Positions 58,799 through 64,000 of a stretch of DNA of 64,000 nt are shown in pieces (position 1 is the stretch's first letter; every line of letters starts with the position of its first letter). The notes beneath the pieces were generated by a model. That model was not told where the DNA came from, ran no database searches, and was given only the letters and a program-made list of their open reading frames with translations. This stretch comes from Kosakonia oryzae (lineage in GTDB: Bacteria > Pseudomonadota > Gammaproteobacteria > Enterobacterales > Enterobacteriaceae), in assembly GCF_001658025.2 (NCBI RefSeq), contig NZ_CP014007.2, positions 3,906,001-3,970,000 on the forward strand. Reading direction: 5' to 3'. Position numbers and translations under genes: made by a program.

Positions 58799-59778
58799 GC
58801 GCCCTCCCGCAGGCTAAGTGGTTGTAATGCGTGATGACAGGCCGCCGCATGCGCCAGCGTGTCGCGTCCCTGCCGCAGCGCAGGCTGTTGCTGACAAGCC
58901 GCGCTGGCGTACTGGCAACGAGGATGAAAGCGGCAACCGGCCGGGAAGTTATCTGCCACCGGCGGCTGGCCGCTGATAGTCACCAGACGCCCCTGCCCGC
59001 CTTCGCTGGCCGGCTGGCAATCGATTAATCCACGGGTGTAAGGATGCAGCGGCTGCGCCAGCACATCGCGCTTGCCGCCCACTTCGCACAGCCGCCCGCC
59101 GTACATGACGGCGATGCGATCGCAGGTTTGCGCCACCACGCCGAGATCGTGGGTGATCATGATCACCGCCAGCCCCAGTTGCTGACGCAAGTCGCTGAGC
59201 AGACGCAGGATCTGCATCTGCACGGTGACATCCAGCGCGGTGGTTGGCTCGTCGGCAATCAGCAGCGACGGCTCCGGTGCCAGCGCCACGGCGATCATCG
59301 CGCGCTGGCGCATGCCGCCGGAAAATTCATGCGGATAGTTATGAACGCGGTTTTGCGGATCGGGAATACCCACCTGGCGCAGCAGTTCTTTAGCATCTTC
59401 CCGCGCCTGCGCGCGGCTGGCGCCGAAATGACGGCGACGGCTTTCGGCAATTTGCTCGCCAATGGTCATCACCGGGTTGAGGTGGCTGGCCGGGTTCTGG
59501 AAAATCATCCCCATTTCGCGACCGCGCACCGCCGACATTTGCGCTTCGCTGAGCGCCAGTAAATCACGGCCACCCAGCCGCACTTCGCCGCCGGTAATGG
59601 CTAACCCCTGGCCGGGCAACAGCCGCATCAACGCGCGGCAGGTCACGGTTTTCCCGGAGCCGCTCTCGCCGACCAGGCCGAGCATCTCTCCGGCACTCAA
59701 CGTAAATGAGACCTTATCGACCAGCGCGATATCCGGCTCGCGGGTAATGGTCAGTTCTGAGACGGTCAGCAGGGTCAT
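58795..59778 (-). CDS. Oligopeptide-type ABC transporter ATPase, OppD-like
   Basis: This 327-residue ATPase has Walker [11 protein letters not shown]-loop [13 protein letters not shown], signature FSGGMRQRA and Walker [13 protein letters not shown]. The C-terminal extension carries [15 protein letters not shown], the cysteine-rich oligopeptide ATPase motif that in this family can hold an Fe-S cluster. Length matches OppD/DppD. It overlaps both neighbours by 4 bp, so the operon is translationally coupled. Confidence 0.9.
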   Translation of the reverse strand: MTLLTVSELTITREPDIALVDKVSFTLSAGEMLGLVGESGSGKTVTCRALMRLLPGQGLAITGGEVRLGGRDLLALSEAQMSAVRGREMGMIFQNPASHLNPVMTIGEQIAESRRRHFGASRAQAREDAKELLRQVGIPDPQNRVHNYPHEFSGGMRQRAMIAVALAPEPSLLIADEPTTALDVTVQMQILRLLSDLRQQLGLAVIMITHDLGVVAQTCDRIAVMYGGRLCEVGGKRDVLAQPLHPYTRGLIDCQPASEGGQGRLVTISGQPPVADNFPAGCRFHPRCQYASAACQQQPALRQGRDTLAHAAACHHALQPLSLREGA

Positions 59779-60620
59779 ACGCGCGCTCCCAGTTTATCGC
59801 CGAGGCCATCGGCCAGTAGGCTAAAGCCCATCGCCAGCAGCACAATCGCCAGCCCCGGAAAGGTGGTTATCCACCACGCGGTGGTGATAAAGCTCTGCCC
59901 CTCCGCCACCATCACGCCCCACTCCGCCGTGGGCGGCTGCACGCCCAGCCCAAGATAGCTGACCGCCGCGCCGTTCAGCAGCACCAGCACGCAGTCGGAC
60001 ATGGAGAACACCAGCGCGCCAGTAATGGCGTTTGGCAACAGATGGCGGAACAGGATGCGCGCGTGGCCGTAGCCAAGGCTGCGTGCCGCAACAATAAAAT
60101 CCCGCTGTTTTAACGTCAGTACCTGCGCCCGCACCAGTCGGGCGTAAGAGACCCAGCCAACCATCGCCATCGCAATATAGAAGCTGCCCAGTCCCGGCCC
60201 GAGGATGGCGATGATCGCCAGCATCAGTACCAGAAAAGGAAACGCCAGCACGATGTCGATCAATCGCATAATGGCCGCATCTACCACGCCGCCGAGATAG
60301 CCGGACAGCGCGCCGAGCGTGGTGCCGAGCAAAAACGGGAAGATAACCCCCAACAGGCAGATTTGCAGATCCACCCGCGCGCCCCACAGCACGCGCGAGA
60401 AGATATCGCGACCAAAGTTATCGGTACCGAACAGATGCGCGCCGCCAGGGGGAAGCAGGCTTGATGTGGCATCCTGCGTAATGGGATCAAACGGTGCCAA
60501 CCACGGAACAAACAGGGCGATAAACAGCCACAGACCAACAATCACTATCCCGGCGCGCAGCGCATGCTGGCGTGGGATCGCCCGGCGGCGTAACCCGGAA
60601 ATCACGCTGAGAGCACTCAT
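59775..60620 (-). CDS. Oligopeptide-type ABC transporter permease, DppC-like
   Basis: This 281-residue inner-membrane permease has the DppC hallmark PFDPITQDATSSLLPPGGAHLFGTDNFGRDIFSRVLWG after the first membrane helix. The coupling loop RDFIVAARSLGYGHARILFRHLLPN and the [12 protein letters not shown] end are also typical. It overlaps the DppB-like gene by 4 bp upstream and the OppD-like gene by 4 bp downstream. Confidence 0.9.
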   Translation of the reverse strand: MSALSVISGLRRRAIPRQHALRAGIVIVGLWLFIALFVPWLAPFDPITQDATSSLLPPGGAHLFGTDNFGRDIFSRVLWGARVDLQICLLGVIFPFLLGTTLGALSGYLGGVVDAAIMRLIDIVLAFPFLVLMLAIIAILGPGLGSFYIAMAMVGWVSYARLVRAQVLTLKQRDFIVAARSLGYGHARILFRHLLPNAITGALVFSMSDCVLVLLNGAAVSYLGLGVQPPTAEWGVMVAEGQSFITTAWWITTFPGLAIVLLAMGFSLLADGLGDKLGARV

Positions 60621-61555
60621 AATTTCACCCTCGGATCCAGCGCCACGGTCAGCACATCGGCCAGCAGGTTGACGACCACGGTCGCCAACGCAAACACCAT
60701 CACCACGCCCTGCACCACCATGTAGTCGCGGCTAAAAATCGCTTTCACCAGCAACTGGCCCAGCCCCGGAATGGCGAACACGCTCTCAATCACTACCGTG
60801 CTGCCAATCAGCCAGCCAATATTCACCGCCAGCAGGTTTAGCGTCGGCACCAGTGAGTTGGGCAGCACATGACGCCAGAAGATACGGTTTTCGCGCTGAC
60901 CTCGCGCCCTGGCCGCTACCACGTAATCACTGCTCATCTCCATCAGCAGGCTGGCGCGCAGGTTGCGAATCAATACCGCCGACAATGCCAGCGCGACCGT
61001 CAGACACGGCAGCACCATATGGTGCAGTTGGTCGGCAAAATCGCTGCCGTAACCGGAGACCGGGAACCAACCGAGCACCACGCTAAAAATGATGATCATC
61101 ATGATGCCGAGCCAGAACGCCGGAAACCCTAACCCGGCGGTGGTGAACAGACGGATCAGTTGATCCGCCGCCCGCCCGCGCTGCCGCGCCGCCAGCGAGG
61201 CCAGCGGAACGGTGAGGATCACCGCCAGCAGCACGCTGCCCAGCACCAGCCACAATGTCGGTTCGAGCCGCGAGTTAATCAGCTTCAGGGTATCGACGCG
61301 GTAGACAATCGATTTGCCCAGCTCCCCCTGCAATAAATTGCGCAGGAAGTAGCCGTACTGCACCCATAACGGTTCATCGAGACCAAACTGCGCACGGATA
61401 CGCGCCAGCGCCTCTGGCGTACTGCGCACGCCGAGCAGAATGCGCGCCGGATCGCCGGGGATCGCCCGTACCATCGCGAAGGTGATGATGCTGATCCCAA
61501 GCAGTACGGGCAGCAATTGCAAGGGTCGAAATAACAGAAAACGGTAACGATGCAT
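60617..61555 (-). CDS. Oligopeptide-type ABC transporter permease, DppB-like, first gene of the operon
   Basis: This 312-residue inner-membrane permease of the DppB group opens with LQLLPVLLGISIITFAMVRAIPGDPARILLG and contains the LGLDEPL-like FGLDEPLWVQYGYFLRNLLQGELGKS segment. The coupling loop is DYVVAARARGQRENRIFWRHVLPN. The ATG at 61555 follows GGGAG. Longer in-frame starts upstream would add residues without a membrane helix. It is promoter-proximal, and a lux-type box lies about 140 bp upstream, in the region shared with the LuxR solo gene. Confidence 0.88.
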   Translation of the reverse strand: MHRYRFLLFRPLQLLPVLLGISIITFAMVRAIPGDPARILLGVRSTPEALARIRAQFGLDEPLWVQYGYFLRNLLQGELGKSIVYRVDTLKLINSRLEPTLWLVLGSVLLAVILTVPLASLAARQRGRAADQLIRLFTTAGLGFPAFWLGIMMIIIFSVVLGWFPVSGYGSDFADQLHHMVLPCLTVALALSAVLIRNLRASLLMEMSSDYVVAARARGQRENRIFWRHVLPNSLVPTLNLLAVNIGWLIGSTVVIESVFAIPGLGQLLVKAIFSRDYMVVQGVVMVFALATVVVNLLADVLTVALDPRVKL

Positions 61556-61694
61556 CAGCGAACTCCCATGGTGCATACGGTGGTAAAAGTTAAAAAATCG
61601 CTCCACCGTAGTGCAGCCCTGCGTCATAAATTTGCGCCCGGTCAGCCTTAGCGGGCGTTTTCTTTACGCTAACGGCATCACTCAGGGCTGGGTA

Positions 61695-61712
61695 GTTAGC
61701 AAAAATACTAGT
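61695..61712. promoter_or_regulatory. lux-type box in the divergent transporter/luxR region
   Basis: GTTAGCAAAAATACTAGT agrees with the reverse complement of the box at 62578-62595 in 15 of 18 positions. It lies about 140 bp from the transporter start and 110 bp from the luxR start, where a LuxR-type activator would work. Confidence 0.65.
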
Positions 61713-61822
61713 TTTACCTTTCTCGCAGGACGGCACCGGAATTGCATGCTTTGGCGAAGCCATGGGGAAATTGCACAAACCGTGCCCGTGGCATGGCACC
61801 GTTTACCTTGGGGGAGTTCATT

Positions 61823-62575
61823 ATGCGCATTGATATCGAAAGCCCTGGTGCAACCAACGCCACCAGGCTTGCAGAGGCTTTTGCCGGGCTGTTTGCCCGG
61901 ACGCAGGCGTTGGGTTTTGATGCGGTAATTTACGACTACACGCCGGTGCCGCGTTCGCTGGAAGGTGCGCTGATTACGCCATCGCTGCTGGAGATGCGCA
62001 ATGTGCCGGATGATATGCGCAGGCTGTGGTGCGAGCGTGGCTACTATCAGGTCGATCCGGTTCAACATTTTGCGCTGGAGAGTTGCGCGCCGTTTGTCTG
62101 GTCTTATCAACGCCCGGATCGCAGCGCATTGCAGGGGCGACTGGATGAGAACGCGCAAGAAGTGACGCACTACATGCGCGATAACAATATGCCCTGCGGC
62201 GCCACCGTGCCGCTGCATCTGCCCAATGGCGGTTTTGTCACGCTAACCGGCATTGTGACCGACCAGCGGGAAGAGCGGGATATCAGCGAAACGCTGGCGC
62301 AATTAACCTTTCTGGCGCACCGCTTTCAGGAGTCGGCGTTTCCGCTGTTTGACGCCTCAATGCTTACCTGTCGCCATGTCAAACTGAGTAACCGCGAGCG
62401 TGAATGTCTGGCGTGGTCCGCCGAAGGGCTGACGGCGAAAGAGATTGCCCGCAAGCTGCACCGCTCAGTTGCGACTGTTACGCTGCATCTGAACACGGCG
62501 GCGAAAAAGCTCGGTGCGACCAACCGCGTGCAGGCTGTTGTCCGGGCGTTGCATTACCGTTTGCTGGACAGTTAA
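61823..62575 (+). CDS. pipR: LuxR solo of the plant-responsive PipR/OryR/PsoR subfamily
   Basis: This 250-residue regulator has an autoinducer-binding domain (about residues 15-165) and a LuxR helix-turn-helix (LSNRERECLAWSAEGLTAKEIARKLHRSVATVTLHL, about 185-220). At a constant offset of 8 from the TraR/LuxR numbering, the invariant W57 and Y61 are Met65 and Trp69, while D70, P71 and W85 are kept (Asp78, Pro79, Trp93). W57M with Y61W is the known mark of solos that answer plant compounds instead of acyl-homoserine lactones. No luxI gene is in the window. The start at 61823 follows GGGGGAG. The flanking ABC transporter and iminopeptidase match the PipR locus. Confidence 0.88.
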   Translation: MRIDIESPGATNATRLAEAFAGLFARTQALGFDAVIYDYTPVPRSLEGALITPSLLEMRNVPDDMRRLWCERGYYQVDPVQHFALESCAPFVWSYQRPDRSALQGRLDENAQEVTHYMRDNNMPCGATVPLHLPNGGFVTLTGIVTDQREERDISETLAQLTFLAHRFQESAFPLFDASMLTCRHVKLSNRERECLAWSAEGLTAKEIARKLHRSVATVTLHLNTAAKKLGATNRVQAVVRALHYRLLDS

Positions 62576-62577
62576 GA

Positions 62578-62595
62578 ACTAGCATTTTTGCTAGT
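62578..62595. promoter_or_regulatory. lux-type box upstream of the iminopeptidase gene
   Basis: ACTAGCA-TTTT-TGCTAGT is a perfect 18-bp inverted repeat starting three bases after the luxR stop and 65 bp before the hydrolase start, the expected activator position. Confidence 0.75.
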
Positions 62596-62659
62596 GTTCA
62601 GCGTAAGCAGTGACGTTCTAACCTGAAAGCCAGTTCACTTAACAGGGTAAACGTCACTC

Positions 62660-63553
62660 ATGTACACCATTCGAGAAGGCTATGTCCCCTTCCGGGGATA
62701 TCAGACCTGGTTTCGCATCTGCGGCGATCTGCACAACGGCCAGACGCCGTTGGTGGTTGCGCACGGTGGCCCCGGCTGCACTCACGATTATGTCGATGCG
62801 TTCAAAGATATCGCCGAAACCGGGCGCGCCGTGATCCACTACGATCAATTGGGTAACGGACGTTCCACCCATCTGCCGGAGAAAAGCCCCGATTTCTGGC
62901 AGCCTTCGCTATTTCTCGACGAACTGAATCATCTGCTGCAGGCGCTGGAGATTGCCGACAACTACGCGCTGTTGGGGCAATCGTGGGGTGGAATGCTGGC
63001 GGCAGAACATGCAGTCACTCAGCCGCAAGGGTTGAAAGCGATGATTATCGCCAACTCACCGGCTTCAATGGCGCTGTGGCTGGAAGGCGCGGCGAAACTG
63101 CGCGCGCAGCTTCCGCCTGACGTGCAGCAGACGCTGCTGGCGCACGAAGCGGCAGGCACATTGGATAGCGCGGAATACAAAGCGGCCAGCCAGGTGTTTT
63201 ACCAGCGCCACGTCTGCCGTCTCGATCCCTGGCCGCCGGAAGTTCAGCGCACCTTTGATGCGATGGATGCCGATCCGACGGTGTACCACGCAATGAACGG
63301 CCCAACAGAATTCCACGTGATCGGCAGCATGAAAGAGTGGACGATTATCGACCGTCTGCCACAGGTGCGCGTACCGACATTACTGATTTCCGGGCGCTAT
63401 GACGAAGCCACACCAGAAGTGGTGCAACCGTTTATGGATCATATTACCGGCGCACAATGGGTGATTTTCGAATCCTCCAGCCATATGCCCCATGTCGAAG
63501 AGCGGTCGTTGTGCATGCAGACCGTCAGTGATTTTTTGGCGAAAACCTGTTGA
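62660..63553 (+). CDS. pip: Proline-iminopeptidase-like alpha/beta hydrolase (PipA type)
   Basis: This 297-residue cytoplasmic alpha/beta hydrolase belongs to the prolyl aminopeptidase/tricorn-interacting F1 group. HGGPGC (residues 35-40) forms the oxyanion region, GQSWGG (106-111) holds nucleophile Ser108, and Asp248 (GRYDEATPE) and His275 (SSSHMPH) complete the triad. In plant-associated Pseudomonas and Xanthomonas, a gene of this kind next to an OryR/PipR-type regulator is its main target; in the PipR case it hydrolyses an amide-type plant signal or peptide. The lux box just upstream supports direct activation. Substrate here is unproven. Confidence 0.87.
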   Translation: MYTIREGYVPFRGYQTWFRICGDLHNGQTPLVVAHGGPGCTHDYVDAFKDIAETGRAVIHYDQLGNGRSTHLPEKSPDFWQPSLFLDELNHLLQALEIADNYALLGQSWGGMLAAEHAVTQPQGLKAMIIANSPASMALWLEGAAKLRAQLPPDVQQTLLAHEAAGTLDSAEYKAASQVFYQRHVCRLDPWPPEVQRTFDAMDADPTVYHAMNGPTEFHVIGSMKEWTIIDRLPQVRVPTLLISGRYDEATPEVVQPFMDHITGAQWVIFESSSHMPHVEERSLCMQTVSDFLAKTC

Positions 63554-63592
63554 TTCTCAGCCCACACCAGGTGGATTGTGTTTGTGGTTTTT

Positions 63593-63617
63593 AAGCGCCG
63601 GCGAGGCGCTTTTTTTG
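63593..63617 (+). terminator. Terminator after the iminopeptidase gene
   Basis: AAGCGCC (63593-63599) pairs with GGCGCTT (63605-63611) with a five-base loop and a run of seven T, a strong intrinsic terminator that also borders the convergent partial gene. Confidence 0.88.
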
Positions 63618-63647
63618 TGCCTGCCTGCGGGCGAGCAACACCAGGCA

Positions 63648-64000
63648 TTAACGGCACATCTCGGGTGCGCTACCGATACGCATCGCTGAATAGAGCGAAC
63701 AGAGCGCCTGCAAGCTCTTGGTGCCGGTACGTTTCATCAGGCTGTTGCGCTGCACGCTAACGGTGGTCGGGCTGACGCCGCGTATCCGCGCGATATCCTC
63801 CACTGAATGCCCGCGCAGCAGCAAGCGCATAATTTGCTGCTCGGCGCTGGTGAACTTAAAGGCGCCATGAATATAGCCGGGCTGCTGGTTTTGCTGACAA
63901 AGCAGGATCATCACTTCCAGTGCCTGGCGCAGCTCATGTACGTGAACATCTTCTGCAAGGCAGAGTTTCACCAGCCCAGGGAAAAGTAGCGTCAGTGAAT
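63648..64000 (-). CDS. LuxR/FixJ-type transcriptional regulator, N-terminal part outside the window
   Basis: The minus-strand frame is open to the right edge, so only the last 116 or so residues are seen. The C-terminal helix-turn-helix is FTSAEQQIMRLLLRGHSVEDIARIRGVSPTTVSVQRNSLMKRTGTKSLQALCSLY. The visible part of the preceding region (LFPGLVKLCLAEDVHVHELRQALEVMILLC) resembles the end of a BglJ/RcsA-like pseudo-receiver more than an autoinducer domain. A GTG at 63971 is in frame but probably internal. Function cannot be assigned. Confidence 0.75.
   Translation of the reverse strand, partial: SLTLLFPGLVKLCLAEDVHVHELRQALEVMILLCQQNQQPGYIHGAFKFTSAEQQIMRLLLRGHSVEDIARIRGVSPTTVSVQRNSLMKRTGTKSLQALCSLYSAMRIGSAPEMCR

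Noticed and set aside
61823-62575. SdiA or an AHL-responsive LuxR
   Set aside because: The W57 and Y61 positions are Met and Trp, and the gene sits between an oligopeptide-type transporter and an iminopeptidase, unlike the sdiA-uvrY context.

Overview
The window looks like chromosomal DNA of a plant-associated member of the Enterobacteriaceae, Kosakonia- or Enterobacter-like. The evidence is a fepA-entD pair in E. coli order, small proteins of the YoaK, Hha/Cnu, YjbE and DUF1471 families, REP-type repeats, and plant-linked functions: a PipR/OryR-type LuxR solo and a probable D-apiose pathway. No rRNA, tRNA, CRISPR array, prophage or intact insertion sequence was seen. The genus is an inference from gene content, not from a database search.

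Layout. 1-2.9 kb: the end of an enterobactin locus (fepA, entD). 2.9-15.8 kb: a sugar locus made of a ribose-type ABC transporter with a DUF2291 lipoprotein, a chemoreceptor, a block of intergenic repeats, a SorC-type regulator, a split transketolase, a fucose-isomerase-like enzyme and an FGGY kinase. The best reading is D-apiose uptake and the isomerase-kinase-transketolase route. 16-21 kb: a five-gene peptide/nickel-type ABC transporter. 21.9-34.9 kb: a reductive pyrimidine degradation cluster (class III aminotransferase, YdfG-like reductase, NMT1-type ABC transporter, RutR-like regulator, PreT/PreA, dihydropyrimidinase, carbamoyl-amidohydrolase). Two of its promoters share a sigma54-like core followed by a RutR-like box.

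35-50.9 kb: a stress and regulation region with an EAL-HDOD protein, a solo winged-helix protein, tandem LysR paralogues, DUF1471 proteins, small AraC regulators, a previously unmarked AcrB-type remnant, a porin, arsRBC, a two-component system, a second solo winged-helix protein and a second chemoreceptor. 51.4-53.8 kb: an A+T-rich patch of small genes, including a YjbE-like exported peptide divergent from an RcsA-like regulator with RcsAB-like boxes between them, an unlisted 41-residue membrane protein, an Hha-like protein, a KTSC protein and YoaK. 53.9-56.2 kb: a nucleoside-recognition-domain protein, a YciI-like protein and a LysR regulator.

56.2-63.6 kb: a complete plant-signal system, with a five-gene oligopeptide-type ABC transporter divergent from a LuxR solo that is followed by a proline-iminopeptidase-like hydrolase. 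Near-identical 18-bp lux-type boxes lie in both promoter regions. A partial LuxR-type gene runs off the right edge.
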